Assembly: GCF_000001735.4 (NCBI RefSeq)
Contig: NC_003070.9
Coordinates: forward strand, 1,860,001-1,924,000
Direction: 5' to 3'
DNA length: 64,000 nucleotides
Origin: Arabidopsis thaliana
Taxonomy: Eukaryota; Streptophyta; Magnoliopsida; Brassicales; Brassicaceae
Within the stretch, counting starts at the first letter, position 1, and every line of letters starts with the position of its first letter. This document shows positions 1-9,227 of the stretch, in pieces. The translations under genes were made by a program, and so were the position numbers. A model generated the notes under the pieces. It had not been told where the DNA came from. It did not search any database and was given only the letters and a program-made list of their open reading frames with translations.

Positions 1-640
1 AGAGACATTGGAGACACTGCAGAATCTTGAAATGCGAACGGATTTACCAGCATCACGCAAAGTCCTAAGAGGTGAAGAGAACAGCTTCATGACACCAGAG
101 ACAAGACCCTTTCTGACGTGAAGCTGTCTCACGCAAGGCCTCACACATGGCTGACTAACTAGCTTCTGATAAACATATAGATAAGAGCAGAGACTAATCA
201 AAGATATGAACAACAATATTGAAAAATATTCATACAAGAAAAGTCACAGCCAAGACTCATACAAGAAAAGTCTCAGAGAAGCTTTGAGTAGAAGCTAGTG
301 TGATTTTAAAAAAAAAAAAGAAAAAGTGTACAACCAGATTTCTCAATTCATAATTTCACCATAAACAGAGAAAGTTCATTAACTGAAAAAAAATCCAGTC
401 GTAAAGAAGTAAGTAACTTGTATAAATCCAATAAGCTATAACGCATCGAATTAAAATAGAGATTTAAGAAGAAACAATCAAGAGTATCTAATTTTTCGAA
501 CAGAGGAGTGAACCCTAAAAAATTGGTGAGTAATCGGACAATGAGATTGGAGGAAATGATTCAGCACGAATTAAGGAAATACAAACCCTAGAACATCTAA
601 AGAATGATGCTGCAGAAGAAACTTTGGAGATGGCTTGCAT
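1..640 (-). CDS. GLX2-4: glyoxalase II (hydroxyacylglutathione hydrolase), mitochondrial, 5' part only
   Basis: Partial gene running off the left edge. Exon 1 is 640..587 (18 codons, [18 protein letters not shown], donor AGG|gtttgt). Exon 2 begins at 165 after an acceptor at 166-167 and is open to base 1; it reads [10 protein letters not shown], then [19 protein letters not shown], then [14 protein letters not shown]. This Ser/Arg-rich, acid-poor leader fits a mitochondrial presequence and matches the start of Arabidopsis GLX2-4/GLX2-5 as I remember them. The metal-binding THHHYDHTGG core lies outside the window, so catalytic competence cannot be judged. Family role: hydrolysis of S-lactoylglutathione to D-lactate and glutathione. 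The GLX2-4 rather than GLX2-5 assignment rests on the chromosome 1 neighbours. A GA-rich 5' leader lies at about 680-693. Confidence 0.85.
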
Positions 641-2306
641 CTTTCTCTCTCGATTGCCCAATTCTGTCCAATTTTGTTATAGAGAGAGAGAGAGTTCTAC
701 ACAAATCTCTGTGAACTGACAACAGAAACTGACCCAAGTGACCAAGTCAGTCACACTACTACTAAACCGAAACCAAACCAAACCAAACCAAATAATCAGG
801 GAGGCGTGGTCTAATGATTATTAAGTAAACCGTATGATAGATAAATACATAAACCGATATTTGAAATAGGTTAATAGTGTAGTTTATAAATTCATCCTAT
901 ATATAATCTTTTCTTAGAAATTTATGTAAGAAAATATAGTTTATGAGTTCACACATTCACGTATTTTTAAAAATTATAAATTAGAAAACAAGTTTTGACT
1001 TTTAAATATACAATTTAGGATTTTACACATGCATGTGTATTTTTCCTAGGACTTTCCAATTCGGTAATACATATACGTACGCGGCACGCAGAAGTACACA
1101 TCCGGTGTAGGCAGGCGCGTTCGCATTATCTTAATTTGCTAGTCTGTTCATAATTCGTAACATTTAGTTTATTAGTATTTTGTGCCTTTGACCCGAAACG
1201 TGACTTTTACTTCTCAATCATTGTAGTATAATTAATTTTAATTACATCTCAATAATTATATAACAATTAACAACCCTATGTTGAAATACACAGGAGAAGA
1301 GTATTTTTTTTTTTCTTTAATGTTAAAAGAAGAAAACTATCTGATTGGAAAGTAAACAATAACATAGACTATCTGATGAACCAAGCTTAAACCGGAATTC
1401 TGATCTGGTCTTTTGCGGTTATAATCTGCCTTTTAGTGGTGTACGGCCGAGAACCGACCGAGTCGTACGTGTAGTAACTTGTTTGATCAGTTTCATTGTT
1501 CAAATGTCATCATTAGTCCCAAGTAAAGTCAAGCCTCGATAGTTTCTTCAATTCTTGTCAAACCATTATTAGCCACCCCCAACATACCTTGTATATATAC
1601 AAGTTATAGAGCCACTTATATATATAGGAGATACAAAATTTTCAAACCCATGCAAAAATGACTTTTTCAAAAAAAGATTGTAGCAAACTAGTTATCATCA
1701 TCCATTGCAAAATTGTAATGGGTGACAGGATGAGAGTCATAATTATGTAAGCATATCACAAATTAAATCTAACTATACTCCTGTCCCAATTAGCTAGTGA
1801 TGAACGTAGCCGTCACACTAGCTAGAGTAAATTCCATATATAAAATCGAACATGCACTAAACCAATCTAGACCGGGTTATGCAATTTCTTTGTTTTGGGT
1901 ATATTAGATGGAGACACGTGCTATTTGTTCGGGACACGAAGAGGCCTTTGTCTAAATGCGATCGCAAAGTGGAAACCGTGTTATAGTGACTCGTTTGATC
2001 AATTCCTACGCTTGTTTTATCAAATATTTGAAAGCCATTTGTTTTTGTAGTAAAGTCAAAGTCAAAGATATATATACATACATATACAAGCTAGTGAGGA
2101 TGATCCCAAAGTCAAGCCATGAGGTGTTGACCAATAACTCTACATATATATATATATATATATATATATAGACTTAAAATGAAACCCCATGCAAACAAAA
2201 AAAGGCCTACACTCTACAACCAATTTTACGTGCCAATACACACAGAAAAACAAGTCAGATTATTTTTTTCTTTGAGGAAGATATTGCAAGAGTACGATCG
2301 AGGAAG
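641..2306. other. intergenic: divergent promoters of GLX2-4 and the first CTNIP gene
   Basis: No convincing gene. It holds the GLX2-4 leader and promoter (GA tract near 680-693, a five-copy accaa run near 766-790) and the upstream region of the CTNIP gene at 2307. The rest is AT-rich. A short ORF reading into the TA run at 2144-2170 looks like chance. Confidence 0.6.
2144..2170. repeat. (AT)n microsatellite, possible TATA region of the first CTNIP gene
   Basis: About 13 AT units, ending 136 bp before the ATG at 2307. The position suits a TATA region for that gene, but this is only positional inference. Confidence 0.7.
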
Positions 2307-2516
2307 ATGAAGAGACAAGTAATGATCTTTGTTATGTTAGTTGCCTTTTTTGTTGTATTCTTGGACGTCAAGCAAGTTGAAGCAATGAGGCCGTTCCCAA
2401 CAGCTGCCGATGAGATCCGGTTCGTGTTCCAAGCACTGCAAAGGGGTCCAGTCAGCGGGTCAGGTCCAAATGGTTGCACCAACATTCCCCGTGGTACACC
2501 TAGGTGCCATGGTTGA
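2307..2516 (+). CDS. CTNIP/SCREW secreted signalling peptide precursor (69 aa)
   Basis: Short intronless ORF. Residues 1-26 form a signal peptide (MKRQV, a hydrophobic IFVMLVAFFVVFL core, cleavage likely after VEA). The variable segment is short, and the conserved C-terminus has EIRFVFQ.LQRG, then GSGPNGCTNIP and a second Cys near the end (C55 and C67 here). This is the signature of the CTNIP (also SCREW) phytocytokines, which are perceived by the receptor kinase HSL3/NUT and act in immunity, root growth and stomatal reopening. The Met at 2307 is chosen because it directly precedes the hydrophobic core. It should be At1g06135; I do not assign the CTNIP number. Its nearest relative is the opposite-strand gene at 3544-3750. 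Confidence 0.9.
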   Translation: MKRQVMIFVMLVAFFVVFLDVKQVEAMRPFPTAADEIRFVFQALQRGPVSGSGPNGCTNIPRGTPRCHG

Positions 2517-2760
2517 GTACTGACCGGGCACTTGATTCTTCTTCTTGAAACGCAACCAGAGATTCTTGGATTCTTTATTATTGTGATATATGTAAATTTG
2601 TTTCTACTAGAAATCATAGCCGAAAACAATATTAACCTTTTATACTTTACACCGCAATGTAAATTTGACAAATTAAAAAAAGATGGTGTACCCACATATA
2701 TGTTTTTTCGTCAGTAATTAATAACCATTATATTATCATAATTAACCTGGGTTAATACGA

Positions 2761-3047
2761 GTGTGTCATGAAATTTGTTTAATTAATAACCACAAAATTA
2801 CCATAGCTTGGTGTATGAGTGTATCATATAAAATGAATTATAATCGACGTCATGTGACTCATGTTCCAATCAAAACTCGAACTATTAGAAAATTTCTCTC
2901 CAAAAGAGTGTGTCATGAAATTTGTTTACTTAGCCAGTAATAACCACAAAATTACCATAGTATGTCATGAAATTTGGTAATTATATGATACTCGACGTCA
3001 TGTCCCAATCAAAACTCGAACTATAAGAGAATTTCTCTACAAAATAG
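2761..3047. repeat. direct duplication, about 145 bp unit, between the two CTNIP genes
   Basis: Copy 1 is about 2761-2905 and copy 2 about 2907-3047. Shared blocks in order are GTGTCATGAAATTTGTTTA, TAACCACAAAATTACCATAG, CGACGTCATGT, CCAATCAAAACTCGAACTAT and AATTTCTCT. Copy 2 carries an extra TGTCATGAAATTTGG and lacks part of the middle. Each copy contains a GACGTCAT site of the kind bound by TGA-class bZIP factors. Function unknown. Confidence 0.85.
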
Positions 3048-3543
3048 AGTTAGTTGTGTCTACACTATAGATCACAACCATTAAATTTCTTTAATTTACG
3101 ATCACAATCATATTTCTGCGATCGTAGAATACTTTCTTTTTGAAAAAGCTTCTTCAAGAAAAGTAAGATCAGACAATTATAACTTAAGAAAGATTTTAGT
3201 TTTGTTTACCAATATACAATTTCACAAACTGCAGTCTTAAACTCTTAATACTGCCATCTTGACCGGCATTATAATCTGGACTTGCATTCATAAATTAGCA
3301 GAAAGATTCTTAAAATAAAAAATATAAACCAAAAAGTTACATGTTTAAAGTTCATAAAACAAAAAAGAATAGCTAATCTCATCAACTAGTTTTGGCAAAT
3401 TTACCAAGTTAATGAATACATACATTTGCTTTCACATGTGCTACAACTGCGTCAAAATAGAACCAATACACAAAACAATATTGTGTTTATTACATTAGGC
3501 TTGAAAAAATTTAAAGAATGTAAACCCAGACTCACGTGACCGC

Positions 3544-3750
3544 TCACGGGCGACAAGTGCCAGAACCTCCTGGGATGTTTGTGCAACCGTTCGGACCTGA
3601 CCCTATAACCTGGCCCCTTTGCAGCAACTGGAACACGAATCGGATCTCACTGTCGGCTTGAAGCGGCCTAGCGGCTTCGACTTGTGTGGTGTTCAAGAAA
3701 ATCACGAATAGTCCGAGCAAAATCACTCCAAGTATTAATTGTTTCTTCAT
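3544..3750 (-). CDS. CTNIP/SCREW secreted signalling peptide precursor (68 aa)
   Basis: Second CTNIP paralogue, tail to tail with the gene at 2307-2516 and 1,027 bp from it. Residues 1-26 are a signal peptide (MKKQLILGVILLGLFVIFL core, cleavage after VEA). Then come EIRFVFQLLQRG, GSGPNGCTNIP and a second Cys three residues from the end. The open frame extends upstream to 3861, but the Met at 3750 is preferred because it puts the hydrophobic core at the N-terminus and gives the same layout as the neighbour. Expected to be At1g06137. The pair looks like a local duplication: mature regions are near-identical while the segment after the signal peptide differs (MRPFPTAAD against ARPLQADS). Confidence 0.9.
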   Translation of the reverse strand: MKKQLILGVILLGLFVIFLNTTQVEAARPLQADSEIRFVFQLLQRGQVIGSGPNGCTNIPGGSGTCRP

Positions 3751-3880
3751 TTCTTTCTCTTTTTTGTATGTATTCAAAGTGAACAAAAGAAACAATCTTT
3801 TTTTCTGTTTGTCGCGTAAAAGTTGTTGTATGTCTTTTACTCGTTGTTTGTGTTGTATCACATTTGGTTCGATAATGACT

Positions 3881-3890
3881 TATATATATA
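3881..3890 (-). promoter_or_regulatory. TATA box of the second CTNIP gene
   Basis: TATATATATA 131 bp upstream of the ATG at 3750, a usual Arabidopsis distance for a transcript with a leader of about 100 nt. Positional inference only. Confidence 0.5.
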
Positions 3891-4795
3891 GGGCTTATGA
3901 TCATGGTTTTGATTTGATCGTTAAATTGGTATCTTTGTGTGATTTTGGTCTTACTAAGACATTCTTGTGGCTTGACTTTTACTAGGAAAGACTTGGTTTT
4001 CAACATTTGAACCCAAACTATAGGAATTGATCAAAGAAGTTAAGACACATGACACGGTTATTGCCTTGGACCGCAATGTATATACATTACAAAGAAACCT
4101 GAAAAAGGTGATAAAGTGATAAACTAAATTATATTTACGTTTGTAAAACAGATTCCCGTCCAGTTTCAGACCAAAAGTCTACTAAATCTATGAACTCATT
4201 ATTAGGACTTAATTTATTTATCTTGATTAACGTTAGGTTTTGAAGATTTAGTTTTGTACTTTCGGTGAGTCTGGTATATGATAGTTGTTGTAACAAGATA
4301 GTAGCCAGTTAAATCGAAGCATTGGGGTCGATTCAAAAAACGTATTCCAATACTAGGTACAATTCAATTATTGACTCTCATAAGTTGTTTTTTTGCAATA
4401 TTTATGACGCAATTCATATTCGAATTTGGGAGGTGAGGATGACACGATAACACCAAAAAACCGGAACCACTAAGCATAAGCTAAGGAACTTGGAAATGGT
4501 CAAATGTCTCAAAAAGGGAAATAATTTTTAAAAAAAATCAATTGGCAAGTTTGATTCAGTCTTTAACTCTTAAAAGTCTCAACGAAATAGAAACTGAAGA
4601 CATAACACTGGTTGGTACTTGAGCATGTGTGTATATACATTATTAACACTAAAACTTCACAGAAATTCTTGCTAAACTCATTGTGACAAATAAAGACATA
4701 ATTTAATATTTCAAGCCATTTTTTTTTTTGCTTAAATTAAATTTATTGACTTGTGTGGCGCGGGTAACATAAATTTGACTTTTTTTTTGCCGTCG
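3891..4795. other. intergenic, AT-rich, no gene seen
   Basis: Divergent promoter space between the CTNIP gene (-) and the PPR gene (+). No coding stretch or repeat could be supported. Confidence 0.5.
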
Positions 4796-6472
4796 ATGCT
4801 TCCGGTGAACAGAGCCAGAGCTCTTTTAACAATCCTGAGCCAAGCCAAAACACTAAACCATACTCAGCAAGTTCACGCCAAGGTCATAATCCATGGATTC
4901 GAAGATGAAGTTGTTCTCGGATCCAGTCTCACTAACGCTTATATCCAATCGAATCGTCTCGATTTCGCTACTTCTTCTTTCAATCGAATCCCTTGTTGGA
5001 AGAGGAATCGCCATTCGTGGAACACGATTCTCTCTGGTTACTCCAAATCCAAGACTTGTTGTTATAGTGACGTCTTGCTTCTTTACAATCGCATGAGAAG
5101 GCATTGTGATGGCGTTGATAGTTTCAATTTGGTATTTGCGATCAAAGCTTGTGTTGGTTTAGGGCTTTTAGAAAATGGGATTCTGATTCATGGCTTGGCT
5201 ATGAAGAATGGGTTGGATAAGGATGATTACGTTGCTCCGTCGTTGGTTGAGATGTATGCACAATTAGGTACTATGGAAAGTGCGCAGAAAGTGTTCGACG
5301 AAATTCCTGTCAGAAACTCAGTTCTTTGGGGAGTTCTGATGAAAGGATATTTGAAATACTCGAAAGACCCAGAAGTGTTTCGTTTGTTTTGTCTCATGAG
5401 AGATACTGGTTTAGCCCTCGATGCGCTTACCTTGATATGTTTGGTAAAGGCTTGTGGAAATGTTTTTGCTGGTAAAGTAGGGAAGTGTGTGCATGGAGTA
5501 TCCATTAGAAGGAGCTTTATAGATCAGAGTGATTACTTACAAGCCTCCATTATAGATATGTATGTGAAATGTAGATTGTTGGACAATGCTCGAAAACTAT
5601 TTGAAACAAGTGTTGATAGGAATGTGGTAATGTGGACTACGCTGATTTCTGGGTTTGCAAAGTGTGAGAGAGCTGTTGAAGCATTTGATCTGTTCAGGCA
5701 GATGCTACGAGAATCGATACTTCCAAATCAATGTACTTTGGCGGCCATTCTTGTTTCTTGCTCGAGCTTGGGATCTCTGAGGCACGGGAAAAGTGTTCAT
5801 GGCTACATGATAAGGAATGGGATTGAAATGGATGCTGTAAATTTTACATCGTTCATCGATATGTATGCTAGATGCGGAAATATACAGATGGCTCGGACGG
5901 TTTTTGATATGATGCCAGAGAGAAATGTGATATCTTGGAGCTCGATGATCAATGCTTTTGGGATAAATGGTCTGTTCGAGGAAGCTCTGGATTGTTTTCA
6001 TAAAATGAAGTCACAAAACGTAGTTCCCAATTCTGTGACATTTGTTTCGCTTTTGTCGGCCTGTAGCCATTCCGGAAACGTCAAAGAAGGATGGAAGCAA
6101 TTTGAATCGATGACAAGAGACTATGGGGTAGTGCCGGAGGAAGAACATTACGCGTGTATGGTGGATTTGCTAGGTCGAGCTGGTGAGATTGGAGAAGCTA
6201 AGTCTTTCATTGACAACATGCCTGTGAAACCAATGGCCAGTGCTTGGGGAGCTCTTCTGAGTGCTTGTAGAATCCATAAAGAAGTCGACTTAGCAGGAGA
6301 AATCGCAGAGAAGCTCTTATCCATGGAACCCGAGAAATCAAGTGTCTACGTTTTGCTTTCTAACATATACGCTGATGCTGGGATGTGGGAGATGGTGAAT
6401 TGTGTGAGACGGAAAATGGGGATCAAAGGATATAGAAAACATGTGGGACAATCTGCTACTGAAGTCGGCTAG
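4796..6472 (+). CDS. MEF3: E-class PPR protein, mitochondrial RNA editing factor
   Basis: Intronless 558-aa PLS-type PPR protein. Tandem PPR motifs fill most of it, visible as repeated ...MYAQLGTMESAQKVFDE, NARKLFE, WTTLISGFAKC.RAVEAFDLF and GNIQMARTVFD blocks, followed by an E domain (SAWGALLSACRIHKEVDLAG, then VYVLLSNIYADAGMWEMVN). There is no DYW deaminase domain, so editing would need a deaminase in trans. The frame is open 15 codons further up (4751), but the Met at 4796 gives 558 aa, the length I recall for At1g06140 (MEF3, needed for editing of mitochondrial atp4). The target is knowledge of the locus, not readable here. Confidence 0.88.
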   Translation: MLPVNRARALLTILSQAKTLNHTQQVHAKVIIHGFEDEVVLGSSLTNAYIQSNRLDFATSSFNRIPCWKRNRHSWNTILSGYSKSKTCCYSDVLLLYNRMRRHCDGVDSFNLVFAIKACVGLGLLENGILIHGLAMKNGLDKDDYVAPSLVEMYAQLGTMESAQKVFDEIPVRNSVLWGVLMKGYLKYSKDPEVFRLFCLMRDTGLALDALTLICLVKACGNVFAGKVGKCVHGVSIRRSFIDQSDYLQASIIDMYVKCRLLDNARKLFETSVDRNVVMWTTLISGFAKCERAVEAFDLFRQMLRESILPNQCTLAAILVSCSSLGSLRHGKSVHGYMIRNGIEMDAVNFTSFIDMYARCGNIQMARTVFDMMPERNVISWSSMINAFGINGLFEEALDCFHKMKSQNVVPNSVTFVSLLSACSHSGNVKEGWKQFESMTRDYGVVPEEEHYACMVDLLGRAGEIGEAKSFIDNMPVKPMASAWGALLSACRIHKEVDLAGEIAEKLLSMEPEKSSVYVLLSNIYADAGMWEMVNCVRRKMGIKGYRKHVGQSATEVG

Positions 6473-7128
6473 AACATTTTGCTATGGATTTCTGCATCAT
6501 GGTTTTGACAGATGATGGAAATATGAAGCACCATGACAGAAAGATGATGGAAATTACTGTGAAATAGTTATTTGGAAAACTTTCTAAATCCAAGGTTTCA
6601 ACTCTCTGCGATGAAGATGAGAGATTGGATTGGATTGGTACGAGACTACGAGCTGGTTGTTGCTGAAGTCAAAAGTCACTGTCATAAGATGCGTTGATAT
6701 TCTTAGAACAATTGAAGAGGTTTATCTCTCTCTCTGTTACAAGGATCTTAGCTTAGCCAAAGCTAGTTGCGCGGTGTATTTTTCACGTGATTAAGCTTGC
6801 AATTTGAAATGTTGTTAATATATTTGGTTGGTATTTGGATATCAATAGAGAATCTGCAAAGACAGCAGTAATTTTGGGAAGGTGACTTGGGGATCAAAGT
6901 CTTCTCATGGTACATATTGTAGACATCTTTACATTTTCTGGCTTCAAAACATTTTGTAAGATTTCAGTATTAACAATTTGTTTCTCGAAAAGATCTCAGC
7001 CTTTTAGAACCTTACTTGTATTAAAATCTTGAATAATGCTGCAAATTGCGAGGATGCAGTTTGATCTATCTCTTTCCTACTTTCATGTAAACAAAGCTTT
7101 CAATTATCTAAGAAAGTTTTGGTAAGTC
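6473..7128. other. convergent 3' regions of two PPR genes
   Basis: The gene at 4796-6472 (+) and the gene at 7129-8862 (-) end towards each other here. UTR-like, AT-rich sequence; no further gene seen. Confidence 0.5.
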
Positions 7129-8862
7129 TTAATATACATTCTCAGTTTCCTGCACATATCCAGCTAATCCCATCTGATCATATATCTCATCAAGCAGCAA
7201 GCAAACCTCATCTGAAGCTGAGTGAGACTTATCAGCTGCAGCAAACAGATGGTCTCGTTTATCTATCCGAATCGAACTTGTCCCAGGACATATCTTTTCT
7301 ATACCCAACTCTCTCATCCTTCCCCTAATCTCTGCAACATCTCTCCACCTGTTTTGTTCTGCATACATGCTAACTAAAAGGAAATAATACCCACTATTCA
7401 TCGGCTCCAAAACCATCAGTTTGTTAAACGCTATTTCAGCTATCACGAGATTCTTGTGAATTCTGCACCCATCAAGCAAGGCCCCCCAGATAACCGCATT
7501 TGGTTCAAATTCCATATTTCCAATCAATTCAAGAGCCTCATAGATCAACCCAGCTTTGCTGAATAGATGAACCATGCCTCCGTAATGTTCAACATTAGAG
7601 ACAATGGAATAGTCATCAATCATGCTGCGATATATCCTCCGACCTTCGTCAACAAGACCTGCGTGAGTACACGCAGTAAAAACACTCACAAAAGTGACTG
7701 CGTTAGGTTTCACCGACTCCATCTCCATCTTGGCAAACATTTTCAGTGCTTCTTGTGCAAAACCATGAGCCGCCAGTCCTTCAATGATCGAATTCCAACA
7801 AAATAGATTCTTTTTGGGCAAATTGAAGAACACCAGAAGCGCCCGCTCTAAGCTACCACATTTGGAATACATATCTACCAGTGCAGAACCAATGTAGACA
7901 TCAAGAACAAAACCGTTCTGTAACGTGTACATATGAACCTCCTTACCTATTTCCAGCACGCCGAGATGGGCACAAGCTGAAATAACAGTTGACATAGTAA
8001 CCTCATCAGGAATGATGCCCTCCTCCATCATTTTGTAGAACACTGCAATTGCTTCTCTATATCTTTTATTCTGCGAGTAACCCTTGATCATAGTGGTCCA
8101 TGAGATTATGTCCTTCACAGGCATCTGATTAAACAATGACTCTGCTTGTTCCAGATTGCCTAATCCCATATATCCATTAATCAAACAGTTCGACGTAGCC
8201 TCATTCTTCTCCGACATTTGGTTAGCTAAAGAATTCGCAGAGTCCATATCCAAAACCCGACGATAAGCAGAAACCATTGTGGTCCAAGCAATATCATCTC
8301 TTTCAGGCATTTCATCAAACACTTTCCTGGCTTCCCTGATTCTACCAGTGGCTGAATAAAAATCAATAAGAGTCGTCTGAATTTTAACATGGAAACCAAA
8401 TCCAAATTTCCAGATGTGCGCCTGGAGTGATTCCCCAAACCTAGAAGCGAAAGAAGACGCCTTTACTAGTGAAGAGTACGTGTAGCTTGATGGAGAAACC
8501 GAGTCCCTGAGCATACGAACATACAATTCCAGAGATCGAATCGGGTGAGAACAAGTAACGAAGCCTTTAAACAACGCGTTGTAGACGAAAACATTAGGTT
8601 CCTGCATCTGGGTCATGGTGGAAACTGCGAGGTCAAGACGTTTAAAGGAAGTGCAGGCAGTGATGAATTGGTTCATTAAGCGACAGTCTTGGTTTAGGCT
8701 CGTCTTGATCATGGCGGCTAAAGCAGACTCCAGAAGCTTGGGCGTCGAGCATTGCTTGATGATTTTCTTTAAATTTGGAGGAGCCAGAGAGAGTGACGCT
8801 GAGAAATCTCGAAGATGGTGAGAAGGTACCCGAAGACTATGCACATTGGCGAAAGCATTCAT
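7129..8862 (-). CDS. E/E+-class PPR protein, probably organellar
   Basis: Intronless, 577 aa. The N-terminus (MNAFANVHSLRVPSHHLRDF) is basic and hydroxylated, compatible with a mitochondrial or plastid presequence. About ten PLS-type PPR motifs follow (REARKVFDEMPERDDIAWTT, LEQAESLFNQMPVKDIISWT and so on), then an E domain (AVIWGALLDGCRIHKNLV.AE, YYFLLVSMYAEQNRWRDVAE) and an E+ segment with CPGTSSIRIDK..H.F.A.D.SH. There is no DYW domain. Family knowledge points to C-to-U editing or RNA maturation in an organelle; the target is unknown to me. It lies only 365 bp past the stop of the bHLH gene on the same strand, and older annotation appears to have merged or confused the two (At1g06143/At1g06145/At1g06150). 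Confidence 0.87.
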   Translation of the reverse strand: MNAFANVHSLRVPSHHLRDFSASLSLAPPNLKKIIKQCSTPKLLESALAAMIKTSLNQDCRLMNQFITACTSFKRLDLAVSTMTQMQEPNVFVYNALFKGFVTCSHPIRSLELYVRMLRDSVSPSSYTYSSLVKASSFASRFGESLQAHIWKFGFGFHVKIQTTLIDFYSATGRIREARKVFDEMPERDDIAWTTMVSAYRRVLDMDSANSLANQMSEKNEATSNCLINGYMGLGNLEQAESLFNQMPVKDIISWTTMIKGYSQNKRYREAIAVFYKMMEEGIIPDEVTMSTVISACAHLGVLEIGKEVHMYTLQNGFVLDVYIGSALVDMYSKCGSLERALLVFFNLPKKNLFCWNSIIEGLAAHGFAQEALKMFAKMEMESVKPNAVTFVSVFTACTHAGLVDEGRRIYRSMIDDYSIVSNVEHYGGMVHLFSKAGLIYEALELIGNMEFEPNAVIWGALLDGCRIHKNLVIAEIAFNKLMVLEPMNSGYYFLLVSMYAEQNRWRDVAEIRGRMRELGIEKICPGTSSIRIDKRDHLFAAADKSHSASDEVCLLLDEIYDQMGLAGYVQETENVY

Positions 8863-9227
8863 GTAAAGAATTTGAGATTGTCGATAAAGATGCAGACTTT
8901 GAAAAAAAAATTGTTTTGTCCAAAAGAATCTTTTAGGTATAGAGAAACTCTGAAAGGACTAGAGGGTTTCAGGTTCACCAGACAATAATACTGAATGTTG
9001 CTATATTGTGGCATTAATCAATCTGAGAAGTGTTCATGATAACAATTCCAAACAAAAATGGCACACCTTTAGACTTTTTATACCTATTCCAAGATAATAG
9101 TATCACACACACACAAACACTATAAACATACACAGCGTTTTCTTCTCTGTTCTCATCATGCTTTTCAATCCTTGTAGTTGTTGATACATGAAGCCGAGTC
9201 TGCATGATGTGACGGGTTTCGTTGTTG
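8863..9227. other. spacer between bHLH 3' end and PPR start
   Basis: 365 bp holding both the 3' end of the bHLH gene and the promoter of the downstream PPR gene. It includes a short CA-rich run at 9106-9119. No gene seen. Confidence 0.5.

Noticed and set aside
2255-2695. 146-codon frame antisense to the first CTNIP gene
   Set aside because: It is the mirror frame of the CTNIP coding region, with no domain and no promoter signal of its own.
3668-4006. 112-codon minus-strand frame overlapping the second CTNIP gene
   Set aside because: It is in a different frame from the conserved peptide and runs through the TATA region; it is probably a shadow.
4751-4795. N-terminal 15-codon extension of MEF3
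   Set aside because: The added residues do not look like a targeting peptide, and the shorter start gives the length I recall for the family.
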